DNA of 64,000 nucleotides from Smithellaceae bacterium (GTDB lineage: Bacteria > Desulfobacterota > Syntrophia > Syntrophales > Smithellaceae): assembly GCA_030690945.1 (NCBI GenBank), contig JAUYFM010000038.1, forward strand, positions 20,852 to 84,851, written 5' to 3'. Numbering within the stretch: the stretch's first letter is position 1; each line of letters begins with the position of its first letter. Positions 8,879 through 16,803 of the stretch are shown here, piece after piece. The notes under the pieces are model-generated. The model did no database searches. It was not told the origin of the DNA and saw only the letters and a program-made list of their open reading frames with translations. The position numbers were made by a program, and so were the translations under genes.

Positions 8879-11860
8879 ATGAAAAAGATGAGTTTTCTGC
8901 GCATGGTTTTAAGTCTGCTTCTGGTTTGCCTGTTATCAGGCCTTGCTCCGGATGCCGCTTTTTCACAAGACAGGATGAGCGCGCGAAGGGGAAGGACAAT
9001 CCCCGCTGAAACGCCTTCTGTTTCCGCCCCTAAAACCGACATGGATACATCATCGCCGGTAAAGACAGACCCGACTACAACCCGTGGTGAGGCTGCCGCT
9101 GAAAAAGCGCCATTCGGGGTGAAGGTGCAGAATTTGGAAGGCACCGCTTACTGGCGAATGCTGGGAAGGCATACCGGCAGGAAAGACGGTGTTCTTGTTG
9201 CCGACGTGGTAAACGGAAGTCCGGCGGAACAGATGGATATTAAGAAGAATGACGTCATCCTCTCCTTCAACTATAAAGATGTAAAAAATCCGGATGAATT
9301 CCAGAACGCTGTTTCCGCATTGAGCCAGGGGGACAAGATCGTTCTCTCGATATACCGTCTCTCTCCCACCCTGTTGACCCTAACGGGAACGATGGGACAA
9401 TCCGCTGTGGCTGCCGGCAAGGAACAAAAAACCAAAGTTGCATCGGCGGATATGAATGCAACCGCGGCGATATTTGCGCCTACAGGTCATCATGGAATAA
9501 CAGCCGTGGGTTTATCGTCCGACGGCAAACAAATCATCTCGGGCGGCAACATCAACAATTCTCTCAAACTCTGGGATGCCGCAACAGGAAGGCAAAGCCA
9601 GGCATTAGCCGGAGACACTGATGTCGTTTATGCGGTGGCCTTTTCTCCTGACGTCAGATATGGTGTATCCGGGAGCGCGAATAACACCATCAAGCTCTGG
9701 GATGGAACAACGGGAAAAGAGATTAAGGCTTTCGCAGGACAAACCAAAGATGATTTGGTTCTTTCGGTAGCCTTTTCTTCCGACAGTCGCCATATCCTTT
9801 CCGGCGGCAGTGACAACACCCTCAAGCTCTGGGATATTGCAACAGGACGGGAAATCAAGACATTTTCCGGGCATGCGGGATGGGTCACTTCCGTTGCCTT
9901 TTCACCCGACGGCAGATACGCTCTCTCGGGCAGTTTGGACAACACCCTTAAGCTCTGGGATATCGCAACCGGCAGGGACATCAGGACCTTCGTGGGACAA
10001 CATGGGGTGGACAGCAAAAGCCGGGCTTTTGCGAAGGATGGCACACCCGTTCCACCACTCATCCAGTTAGAAGCCGATAAAATGGCGTGGGGTATGAGCA
10101 GCTTTGCCGGCCGGGTCAGTTCTGTCGCTTTTTCACCAGACGGCAGGCATGCCGTCTCGGGAAGCTGGGGCAAAATCATCACGCTCTGGGACATTGCGAC
10201 CGGCCGGGAAATAAGGTCTTTTACAGGGCATAAAGAAAGGATTAACGCCGTCGCCTTTTCACCTGACGGCAATCAAATCTTATCCGCGGCCCGCGATAAT
10301 ACCCTTAAACTCTGGAATGTGGCGACGGGCAGGGAGATCAGGACATTTACCGGGCATATCGGAGAAATCAATTCCACCACCTTTTCCAGGGATGCAAAGC
10401 GATTGATTTCCGGAGGCTCAGATGGCACAATCAGGTTCTGGGACAGCAATACCGGCGCGGAAATCGTCAAGTTTGTAAGCTTGAAAGACGGCGAATGGAT
10501 CGTCATTACAGCCGAGGGATACTACAACTCCTCCGGCCGGGGGCATGAATATCTCAACATCCGCCAGGGCGCCAAGGTCTATGGCATCGACCAGTTCTAT
10601 GATGTCTTTTATCGTCCTGATATTGTCGCCGCAAAACTTCGAGGCGATGATATCCGTGATCTTGTCACACTGACTCTTGATGAAGCGCTCAAAAATCCAC
10701 CGCCGACGGTTGAATTTTCCTCTGTGCCGTCACAGACGGACCAGCCAAAGGTCAAGGTCTGTTATCAGGCAAAAAGCACGGGCGGCGGCATCGGCGAGGT
10801 GCGATTATTCCACAATGGCAAGCTCGTCCAGTCCGACGGCTATTACAGAGAGGTTGCCAAAACATCAACCGGGACAACCCAACTTGCTTCGTTAAACAGC
10901 CGGTCAATCTATGCCGACATGAGAAGCATCAACATCAAGGCCAAAGCGGACTCTGCGTTTATCTCCAGTAAATCCAAGGGAGATCTCTTTGAAGACTGCA
11001 AAGAAATAGACGCCATTGCCGGTGAGAACGAGATCAGCGTCTCCGCTTTTAACGGCGGCAACACCGTCCAGAGCTACATGAAAACTGTTAAATTCAACTC
11101 TGGGGTCAAGCCGCAAGATCCCCATCTTTATATCCTCTCCATCGGGATAGACCAATACAAAGACAGCAGCGTCAATCTCAAATATGCCGTCAAGGATGCA
11201 AAAGACCTGGAGGAAAAAATCAAAACACAGTCTGCCACGCTTTATCAGCCCCGGAATATTCATTATTCACTGGTGACGGACCAAGATGCAAACAAGACAA
11301 ATATTATCAATAAAATCAATGAGCTTGCCAACACCATCAAGCCCCCGGACAGCTTTATCCTTTTCGTGGCCGGTCACGGCATTCTGTTGCAGAACCAGTA
11401 TTATATGCTGACCCATGACTTCAACGGGCAGGTGAGCGACGCCGGCATGATCAGCTCCAATGAAATTGTCGAGATGTCCAAAAAAATTAAATCTCTGAGT
11501 CAGTTATTCATCTTCGACACCTGCCATGCAGGCGGCGTGGACACGATCATCAGCGGTCTTTACGATGCCAGAATGTCTGTCCTGGCGAAGAAAATGGGGC
11601 TTCATATTTATGCCTCGGCCAATGACAAACAGGCGGCGATGGACGGCTACAAAGGCAACGGTCTGTTTACCTATACTCTGCTGGATGGTTTGAACAACAA
11701 TAAAGAAGCTGACAAATATAAAAACGGGAAGATCAGCGTCGTGGGTTTAGGAGAGTATGCCAGGAAGATGACTACGACCATCTCTAAACAGATCGGCCAT
11801 GAACAAACGCCGCTTATCATCAATTTCGGGAAAGACAGCCCGCTATATAAATTGCAGTGA
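8879..11860 (+). CDS. Secreted PDZ-WD40-caspase (peptidase C14) protein
   Basis: A modular protein of 993 residues from the ATG at 8879, chosen because AAGGG lies 7 bases upstream and a signal peptide begins there; an in-frame ATG at 8822 would hide it. Order: signal peptide ending near AAFSQ; a PDZ domain (GVLVADVVNGSPAEQMDI, about residues 80-155); seven WD40 repeats (about 200-535), each ending in a variant of LKLWDIATGRE; a linker of about 200 residues; a caspase fold from LYILSIGIDQYKDS. The His-Cys dyad is visible as VAGHG (H833) and FDTCHAGG (C882). The likely site is the periplasm. Substrate and activation are unknown. WD40-caspase proteins are known in cyanobacteria and deltaproteobacteria; the PDZ addition and signal peptide are notable. 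The near-identical WD repeats also give long antisense ORFs, which I discount. Confidence 0.88.
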   Translation: MKKMSFLRMVLSLLLVCLLSGLAPDAAFSQDRMSARRGRTIPAETPSVSAPKTDMDTSSPVKTDPTTTRGEAAAEKAPFGVKVQNLEGTAYWRMLGRHTGRKDGVLVADVVNGSPAEQMDIKKNDVILSFNYKDVKNPDEFQNAVSALSQGDKIVLSIYRLSPTLLTLTGTMGQSAVAAGKEQKTKVASADMNATAAIFAPTGHHGITAVGLSSDGKQIISGGNINNSLKLWDAATGRQSQALAGDTDVVYAVAFSPDVRYGVSGSANNTIKLWDGTTGKEIKAFAGQTKDDLVLSVAFSSDSRHILSGGSDNTLKLWDIATGREIKTFSGHAGWVTSVAFSPDGRYALSGSLDNTLKLWDIATGRDIRTFVGQHGVDSKSRAFAKDGTPVPPLIQLEADKMAWGMSSFAGRVSSVAFSPDGRHAVSGSWGKIITLWDIATGREIRSFTGHKERINAVAFSPDGNQILSAARDNTLKLWNVATGREIRTFTGHIGEINSTTFSRDAKRLISGGSDGTIRFWDSNTGAEIVKFVSLKDGEWIVITAEGYYNSSGRGHEYLNIRQGAKVYGIDQFYDVFYRPDIVAAKLRGDDIRDLVTLTLDEALKNPPPTVEFSSVPSQTDQPKVKVCYQAKSTGGGIGEVRLFHNGKLVQSDGYYREVAKTSTGTTQLASLNSRSIYADMRSINIKAKADSAFISSKSKGDLFEDCKEIDAIAGENEISVSAFNGGNTVQSYMKTVKFNSGVKPQDPHLYILSIGIDQYKDSSVNLKYAVKDAKDLEEKIKTQSATLYQPRNIHYSLVTDQDANKTNIINKINELANTIKPPDSFILFVAGHGILLQNQYYMLTHDFNGQVSDAGMISSNEIVEMSKKIKSLSQLFIFDTCHAGGVDTIISGLYDARMSVLAKKMGLHIYASANDKQAAMDGYKGNGLFTYTLLDGLNNNKEADKYKNGKISVVGLGEYARKMTTTISKQIGHEQTPLIINFGKDSPLYKLQ

Positions 11861-11875
11861 AAAGAAAAAATCCCG

Positions 11876-11912
11876 TTGACAAACGGTTATACCTTTGGTT
11901 ATACTATCGAAT
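11876..11912 (+). promoter_or_regulatory. mazEF promoter with direct-repeat operator candidate, leaderless start
   Basis: TTGACA at 11876-11881, an 18-base spacer, then TATACT at 11900-11905. Only seven bases separate the -10 box from the antitoxin ATG at 11913, and no Shine-Dalgarno sequence is present, so transcription should start at or beside the ATG. GGTTATAC occurs twice (11885-11892 and 11897-11904), spaced 12 bases start to start, across the spacer and -10 box. That is where an autorepressing MazE-MazF complex would be expected to bind. Confidence 0.7.
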
Positions 11913-12149
11913 ATGAAGACTGCAATTTCAATCAGCGATGAAATATTCACGGAAGCCGAGATAACCGCCAGGCAATTGGGTATTTCCAGAAGCAAATTGT
12001 ACGCTCAGGCTATATCGGAATTTGTAAAAACACACAAACCGGAGGCCATTACCGCAAAGCTAAATGAAATATATTCCGAAGAATCCTTGCTGTTAGATAA
12101 TGATATTGTTCAGTTAAATTATGACCTTATATCAAAGGACGAATGGTAA
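11913..12149 (+). CDS. mazE: MazE-type ribbon-helix-helix antitoxin
   Basis: A 78-residue antitoxin. The N-terminal MKTAISISDEIFTEAEITAR followed by LGISRSKLYAQAISEFV is a ribbon-helix-helix DNA-binding domain; the acidic C-terminus (EIYSEESLLLDND) would wrap the toxin. The upstream TTG at 11895 lies inside the promoter, so the ATG at 11913 is used. The stop overlaps the toxin start (TAATG). It is expected to neutralise the adjacent MazF and repress the operon. Family assignment is by pattern and genomic pairing. Confidence 0.85.
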   Translation: MKTAISISDEIFTEAEITARQLGISRSKLYAQAISEFVKTHKPEAITAKLNEIYSEESLLLDNDIVQLNYDLISKDEW

Positions 12150-12490
12150 TGATCAGAGGAGAGATATGGTGGGCAAAGTTACCTTCTCCAAGGGGTTCGG
12201 AACCAAGCAAAAAAAGACCCGTTTTGGTCATACAGGCAGATTCTTTTAATCGTTCTGCAATTAACACCGTCATTTGTGCCGTCATAACATCCAATACAAA
12301 CCTGGCAACATCTCCCGGAAATATCCTTTTGGAAATATCGGAATCAGGCCTGGATAAAACATCCGTAATCAATTTTTCTCAGATTATTACACTCGATAAA
12401 TCCTACTTTACTGAAATGGTTTCAATGCTTTCAAAATCGATTATTTTTAAAATTAACAGCAGTTTGAAAATCATTTTTGACATGGATTAG
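12149..12490 (+). CDS. mazF: MazF/PemK-type mRNA interferase toxin
   Basis: Sequence-specific endoribonuclease of the CcdB/MazF fold. The 113 residues begin MIRGEIWWAKLPSPRGSEP, with the signature RGEIWW, followed by KKRPVLVIQADSFN (the arginine and basic loop used in catalysis), VICAVITSN and the TSVINFSQI segment of the family. An ATG at 12143 is also in frame, but family members start at M-I-R-G-E. The TAATG overlap with mazE implies coupled translation. There is no sign of damage, so it is probably active. Confidence 0.9.
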   Translation: MIRGEIWWAKLPSPRGSEPSKKRPVLVIQADSFNRSAINTVICAVITSNTNLATSPGNILLEISESGLDKTSVINFSQIITLDKSYFTEMVSMLSKSIIFKINSSLKIIFDMD

Positions 12491-12613
12491 GAAGCCAAGG
12501 GGCCGCACAAGCGCTGTGTCACAGGAATTCACCCAAGTAAAGAATGCCTGAACCATCAAAAAGTAAAGCAGCAAAAAGTTGCCATTCGCTCTGTGATATG
12601 ATAGGTTAAATTC

Positions 12614-12910
12614 ATGGAAACATTGGAAAAACAGGAATTGTTTTGGGATGTCAACCTCGCACAGATGGATGAAAACGCGCACAAGCGATTTATAGTAAAA
12701 CGCATCCTGCAATTCGGTGACATGGACGATCTGCGCTGGGCATTGAGCTTTTACGGGCATGATGCCGTTCGGGTAATTTTTGTTTCCAGTGCGGATCAAC
12801 TGGACAAAAAATCACAGAATTATTGGCGCTTGTTTTTTCACATTCATGACGGTGAAGAATGCATAAAGAAACAATCGACGAGCGGACAAAACGCGTTTGG
12901 GACAAGATAG
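12614..12910 (+). CDS. DUF6922-like partner of an AbiEii nucleotidyltransferase
   Basis: A 98-residue protein with the pattern FWDVNLAQMDENAHKRFIVK and RILQFGDMDDLRWALSFYG, then a segment on a scaffold like LDKKSQNYWRLFF. I recognise this layout as the small protein commonly found just before COG2253-type AbiEii nucleotidyltransferase genes, where it is presumed the antitoxin. Its last 50 bases overlap the start of the toxin gene in another frame. The start site has only a weak SD (AGG). Because the partner carries a stop codon, this gene may be an orphan remnant of a pair. Confidence 0.6.
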   Translation: METLEKQELFWDVNLAQMDENAHKRFIVKRILQFGDMDDLRWALSFYGHDAVRVIFVSSADQLDKKSQNYWRLFFHIHDGEECIKKQSTSGQNAFGTR

Positions 12911-13485
12911 CAAAATCTGGGATCGCTGGCCGTTTTTATCTGGCTGGGGAAACGGCGCTTGCCGTTCATCTTTGACACAGAAAATCCATCGATCTCGATT
13001 TCTTTTCTCAAGAGGACTTTTCAGCGCCGGATTTAAAAAGACAACTCTCCCAAATCGGTAAAATCGTTTTGTTGGGTGAAGCGGACGGAACACTGCATGT
13101 AACCGTCGATCATGTGATGGTGAGTTTCCTCCAATATGGATACGGTCTGCTTTTTCCGTCCGTAATATTTGAAGGCTTGGCAATGGCGGATGAAAGAGAC
13201 ATTGCTGCGATGAAACTGGACGCGGTATCTTCGCGCGGCAGCAGAAAAGATTTCATCGATATTTATGAATTGTTGAAAAAACACACCCTGGCCGAGCTCA
13301 TCGATTTTTTTGAAAAGAAATATGCCGGCATCAAATACAACATGCTGCATATTCTGAAAAGTCTGGTTTATTTTGACGATGCCGATGGGGAACCGCCGCC
13401 CATGATGTTGCATGATGCCAATTGGGATGATGTGAAGCAAGGCATAAGCCAGGCCGTTTCTGCGTTTGGTGAAGAACGCAGGTGA
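12859..13485 (+). pseudogene. AbiEii/AbiGii-family nucleotidyltransferase toxin, interrupted by TGA
   Basis: One frame from the ATG at 12859 to 13485 encodes a COG2253-type nucleotidyltransferase of 208 codons except for TGA at codon 39 (12973-12975). Before it reads FYLAGETALAVHL, after it HRKSIDLDFFS. In this family the two segments are joined by a glycine (LGHRKSIDLDFF), so GGA to TGA by one base explains the break. The rest (MKLDAVSSRGSRKDFIDIY, the conserved K..A...R...KDFID block) is intact and ends naturally at 13485. In such pairs the toxin modifies RNA or protein by nucleotide transfer. Either it is dead or a shorter product starts downstream; a sequencing error is also possible. Confidence 0.8.
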
Positions 13486-13537
13486 TCAGAAAATCGAAAA
13501 GAACACAGAAGTTAGGTCCGGGGAATTCGGGGGAATT

Positions 13538-13558
13538 CGGGGGACATAACACTTAATT
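13538..13558 (+). repeat. Third copy of the RAYT-associated repeat
   Basis: GGGGACATAACACTTAATT, the same 19-mer as at 14352-14370, preceded by two copies of GGGAATTCGG (13521-13540). The rest of the 177-base gap to higA shows no gene. Confidence 0.8.
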
Positions 13559-13662
13559 ATTTTGAGAGAGGGACGGAGACGTTCTTTAATGAACATCAAA
13601 CCCTCGCCAATCAAGGCATTCAGCTTGATGACGGATCAAGCCGTTACTTAACGGTAACTGTT

Positions 13663-13974
13663 CTATTTTCCAAACACAAGATGGACTTCTAGTTTGCAAC
13701 CGACCGCTTGGGCATACTTCTTCAGTGTGGCAAGTGTCGGCGATTGCCGGTTATCAGAGAGCGCTGTCTCAAGGCGAGTGACAGCGGGTGCTTTCGTCCC
13801 CATTTTCTTTGCCACTTCTGCCTGAGTTAACCCCGACCGCTTCCGGGCTTGCAGTAGCTCTCGAAGCAAAACATATTCCGTTTCCAGCTCCATGTAGGCT
13901 GCCTTAAATTCAGGATCTTGCTTCCATTCCGCGACCATCTGGCGATGCGTTTTTGTCTGTATATTATTTTTCAT
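13663..13974 (-). CDS. higA: HigA-type XRE antitoxin
   Basis: A 103-residue helix-turn-helix protein. An N-terminal extension (about 35 residues) precedes an XRE domain, GLTQAEVAKKMGTKAPAVTR followed by LETALSDNRQSPTLATLKKYA, and the C-terminal GCKLEVHLVF strand. The ATG overlaps the higB stop by 4 bases (13971-13974). Gene order toxin-then-antitoxin is the normal HigBA order. It is expected to bind the palindrome in the higB promoter. Neighbouring repeats suggest the pair arrived or was moved with the RAYT locus. Confidence 0.88.
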   Translation of the reverse strand: MKNNIQTKTHRQMVAEWKQDPEFKAAYMELETEYVLLRELLQARKRSGLTQAEVAKKMGTKAPAVTRLETALSDNRQSPTLATLKKYAQAVGCKLEVHLVFGK

Positions 13975-14297
13975 GATTTACTTACCTCGCGTTGCCGCTT
14001 GCGCGCGATTTCCAATTCCCTCTTTGGTGTTTCGTTTGTTTTCTTGATGAAGGAATGCAGGACTATAATCCGCTTTCCCACTTGGGTACAGTAGAAAACT
14101 CTGGCAATTCCCTCTCTTCCTTTCGGGCGGAGCTCGAAAAGACCACCACCCATCGCACGCGAGTGGGGCATACGAAGATCAAGCCCGAACTCTTCAAGCA
14201 GTTCCGTCAGCCGTGCGTACGACGCCCTTATCCCGACAGGTAAGGCATTTATTTTCAGACGAACCACTTCGCTGAAATATTCAATTGCCCAAGACAT
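13971..14297 (-). CDS. higB: HigB/RelE-type ribonuclease toxin (phage Gp49-like)
   Basis: A 108-residue RelE-superfamily toxin starting MSWAIEYFSEVV. Family signatures are LTELLEEFGLDLRMPHSRAM, GGGLFELRPKGREGIARVFY and the C-terminal IVLHSFIKKTNETPKRELEI. It cleaves mRNA, in relatives on the ribosome. The open frame extends to a TTG at 14312 that falls inside the promoter; the ATG at 14297 is the sensible start although it has no SD. Translation should be from a leaderless mRNA. Confidence 0.88.
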   Translation of the reverse strand: MSWAIEYFSEVVRLKINALPVGIRASYARLTELLEEFGLDLRMPHSRAMGGGLFELRPKGREGIARVFYCTQVGKRIIVLHSFIKKTNETPKRELEIARKRQREVSKS

Positions 14298-14302
14298 GAG
14301 TA

Positions 14303-14331
14303 AACATAACAAATATGTTATGCTGGGTCAA
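14303..14331 (-). promoter_or_regulatory. higBA promoter overlapped by a perfect palindrome
   Basis: On the minus strand TTGACC (14331-14326), a 17-base spacer, then TATGTT (14308-14303). The higB ATG begins at 14297, five bases after the -10 box. CATAACA (14305-14311) and TGTTATG (14316-14322) form a perfect 7-bp inverted repeat around AATA, covering the spacer and -10 box. This is a strong candidate HigA operator. Confidence 0.75.
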
Positions 14332-14351
14332 GGAAAATATTGGGTAATTTT

Positions 14352-14370
14352 GGGGACATAACACTTAATT
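14352..14370 (+). repeat. Left inverted repeat of the RAYT locus
   Basis: GGGGACATAACACTTAATT, 37 bases before the transposase ATG. It pairs with 15079-15097 in inverted orientation with one mismatch, and is directly repeated at 13538-13558. Confidence 0.85.
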
Positions 14371-14407
14371 TCTTGACCACTGCAAAAAAATACATTAGAC
14401 GTCTTTC

Positions 14408-15079
14408 ATGCCCAGAATATCAAGAATAGTTGCCGTAGATTATCCGCATCATCTTACACAGCGCGGTGTTCGATCTATGGAAATCTTTCATAGCGACCAT
14501 GACAGGAGTCAGTATTTACAGTTCATCAAAGAAGAATCCCAGCGATGTGAAATAGAAATTCTTGCCTGGTGCCTGATGACCAATCACGTTCATTTTATCG
14601 CCGTGCCGCACACAGAAACATCGCTTGCCCGGGGATTTGGTGAAGCCCATAAACGGTACACCCGTATGAAGAATTTCAGTGATAATGTTCGGGGGTATTT
14701 ATTTCAAGGGCGATTTGGTTCCTGTGTGCTTGACGAACGTCATTTGCTGGCTGCCGTGCGGTATGTCGAGAATAATCCTGTCGTTGCGGGTATGGTCAAG
14801 AATGCATGGCAGTATAAATGGTCTAGTGCGCCATATCACGTTGGTGATATTGAGGGAGATGTTCTGGTTAACAGCAGCAATCTATATGGCCTGGTTAAAG
14901 ATTGGCGGACCTATCTGGATGAGCAGATTGAGGGAATGGATGACGTCCATAGCGTGAGAAGGGCGACAAAAACCGGACGACCGGCAGGTGATCACGATTT
15001 TGTAAAAAAGATTGAAAAACTGACAGGGCGTTTGTTACGGCGGAAAAAGCCCGGACCCAAGAAAAAACAAGAAAGCTGA
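14408..15079 (+). CDS. REP-associated tyrosine transposase (RAYT, Y1 family)
   Basis: Single-strand DNA transposase of the Y1 HuH type, thought to move REP/REPIN hairpins. The 223 residues start MPRISRIVAVDYPHHLTQRG with the family's HHLTQRG, then the HuH motif NHVHFIAVP, and Y.Q-type catalytic context in RGYLFQGRFGSCVLDE and AAVRYVENNPVVAGMV, then the W..SS block. The C-terminal tail RRKKPGPKKKQES is basic. Inverted repeats flank it, the right one overlapping its stop codon, as expected for this class. Confidence 0.9.
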   Translation: MPRISRIVAVDYPHHLTQRGVRSMEIFHSDHDRSQYLQFIKEESQRCEIEILAWCLMTNHVHFIAVPHTETSLARGFGEAHKRYTRMKNFSDNVRGYLFQGRFGSCVLDERHLLAAVRYVENNPVVAGMVKNAWQYKWSSAPYHVGDIEGDVLVNSSNLYGLVKDWRTYLDEQIEGMDDVHSVRRATKTGRPAGDHDFVKKIEKLTGRLLRRKKPGPKKKQES

Positions 15080-15097
15080 ATTAAGTGTTGTGTCCCC
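15079..15097 (-). repeat. Right inverted repeat of the RAYT locus
   Basis: AATTAAGTGTTGTGTCCCC, the complement of the left repeat with one difference (G for A in the middle). It overlaps the last base of the transposase stop codon. Confidence 0.85.
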
Positions 15098-15117
15098 GGA
15101 ATGAAAAAAGGAGAATT

Positions 15118-16776
15118 ATGTTTGAAAGGTTTTGGCATCGATATTACGATTACAACGTCCCCGCAACCATTCGTTATCCCCAGATTGCCGTCCCCGACCT
15201 GCTGCAGATTCCGGCGAATGTTTTGCCGGACAAGGCAGCCATCTACTATGAAGGGGCGGAGATCTCTTTCCGCGATTTTCGCGCCTTAGTTATCCAGATG
15301 GCCAATGCCCTGGCCGCTATAGGCGTGCAGAAGGGTGACCGGGTTGGGGTTCATCTACCCAACTGCCCCCAGTATCTGATTGCCTATTATGCGGCTCTTT
15401 CCCTGGGAGCGATTGTGGTGAATCTTAATCCCGCCTACCCGAAAGAAGAGCTTTCCATGATCGTGGAGAATACGGGCTTGAGCACGCTTTTTACCCTGGA
15501 TGAGGCCCAGCCGCTCATCCGGGAACTTTGCAGGGAAATCCCTGTTGCCCGTGTCATTTTGACGAACCGCATGGAATACGCGAAGGCAAAGAGCCCGGGC
15601 GTAACGGGTGACTTTGGTGCTGGGTGGTATTCTTTTGCCGTCCTCCTGAAAAACTGTACCGATCTGCGGCGGCCCAGAGTTTCCGTCGAAGCAGAAGACC
15701 CTGCCGTCATTCAGTTTACCGGTGGCACAACGGGTATTCCCAAAGGGGCGGTTCTCACCCATGCCAATCTGGTAGCGGCCGTGTTCCAGACATCGCCGCG
15801 AATGTTCCCGATCATGCAATTCATTCCCCCGGAAAGACGATCGTCAATGATTATTATTCCGCTTTATCATGTCTATGGGAACCTCATTGCCAACTGGTCG
15901 CTTTTCAACTGTGTAACTCAGATTCTGGTTCCCCGCTTTCAGGCGAATGAAGTCATTGATCTAATTATTAAAATAGGAGAAATTACTTATTTCCCGGCTG
16001 TGCCGACCATGCTAACTGCTCTGGTCAATCATCCCCGGATTAAAGAGGCCGATCTGGGCCGGCGGATACACATTGTCAATTCAGGAGCCGCTCCCTGTCC
16101 GGTGGAATTGATTGATCGGCTTCGGGATATGGGCGTATTCATTACAGAAGCCTGGGGAATGAGTGAATCGGCAGGCCTGGGGGTCGTAAACCCCATCCTG
16201 GGAAAGAAAAAGGCGGGCAGCATTGGCCTTCCCGCACCGGATAATGATATCCGTCTTGTTGACATTGTGGATGGCGTAACAGACGTTCCCCGGGGACAAC
16301 CGGGTGAAATGCTTCTGAAAGGACCATCAGTGATGAAGGAATATTGGAACAATCCCGAAGAAACGGCGGGACAGCTTGTTGACGGCTGGCTCCACACGGG
16401 GGATATTGCCGTCCAGGATGAAGACGGCTTCCTGTTCATTGTAGATCGCAAAAAAGACATGATCATTGCCGGCGGTTTTAATATTTACCCCCGGGAAGTC
16501 GATGAAGTCATCTACCGGCATCCGAAAATCAAGGATGTTGTAACGATTGGCGTGCCCGACGCCTACCGGGGGGAAACGGTTAAGGCTTTTGTTGTAGCTA
16601 AAGACGGAGAAATCGTAACGGCGGAAGAGATTATCTCTTTTTGTAAAGAAAAAATGGCTCCTTACAAGGTGCCGAAAGAAATCGAATTCAGGACATCCCT
16701 TCCCCAGTCTGCGGCAGGAAAGATTCTCCGCAAAGTATTGAGAGATGAGGAAATCCAGAAAAAAGGTCAGACGTGA
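15118..16776 (+). CDS. AMP-forming acyl-CoA synthetase (fatty acid-CoA ligase)
   Basis: Activates a carboxylic acid to acyl-CoA with ATP, giving AMP and PPi. The 552 residues start MFERFWHRYYDYNVPATIRY; the ATG at 15118 has AAGGAG five bases before it, while the longer frame would start at a TTG in the RAYT repeat. Signatures: the AMP-binding P-loop FTGGTTGIPKGAVLTH, the A5 motif TEAWGMSESAGLG, A7 GWLHTGDIAVQDEDGF, A8 DRKKDMIIAGGFNIYPREVD and the catalytic lysine in PQSAAGKILRKVLRDE. It resembles the ligase at 56.2 kb, including the opening motif T-I-R-Y-P. The substrate is unknown; fatty or aromatic acids are likely in a syntroph. Confidence 0.9.
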   Translation: MFERFWHRYYDYNVPATIRYPQIAVPDLLQIPANVLPDKAAIYYEGAEISFRDFRALVIQMANALAAIGVQKGDRVGVHLPNCPQYLIAYYAALSLGAIVVNLNPAYPKEELSMIVENTGLSTLFTLDEAQPLIRELCREIPVARVILTNRMEYAKAKSPGVTGDFGAGWYSFAVLLKNCTDLRRPRVSVEAEDPAVIQFTGGTTGIPKGAVLTHANLVAAVFQTSPRMFPIMQFIPPERRSSMIIIPLYHVYGNLIANWSLFNCVTQILVPRFQANEVIDLIIKIGEITYFPAVPTMLTALVNHPRIKEADLGRRIHIVNSGAAPCPVELIDRLRDMGVFITEAWGMSESAGLGVVNPILGKKKAGSIGLPAPDNDIRLVDIVDGVTDVPRGQPGEMLLKGPSVMKEYWNNPEETAGQLVDGWLHTGDIAVQDEDGFLFIVDRKKDMIIAGGFNIYPREVDEVIYRHPKIKDVVTIGVPDAYRGETVKAFVVAKDGEIVTAEEIISFCKEKMAPYKVPKEIEFRTSLPQSAAGKILRKVLRDEEIQKKGQT

Positions 16777-16803
16777 TGGGGGGATGAGAGGGACATCCAT
16801 GAT

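Noticed and set aside
9628..10272. 214-codon minus-strand frame with repeated segments
   Set aside because: Its repeats are the mirror of the WD40 repeats on the plus strand.
12973..12975. TGA in the AbiEii-type gene as selenocysteine
   Set aside because: The family has glycine here, no cysteine homologues are expected, and no hairpin follows at once; a nonsense change is simpler.
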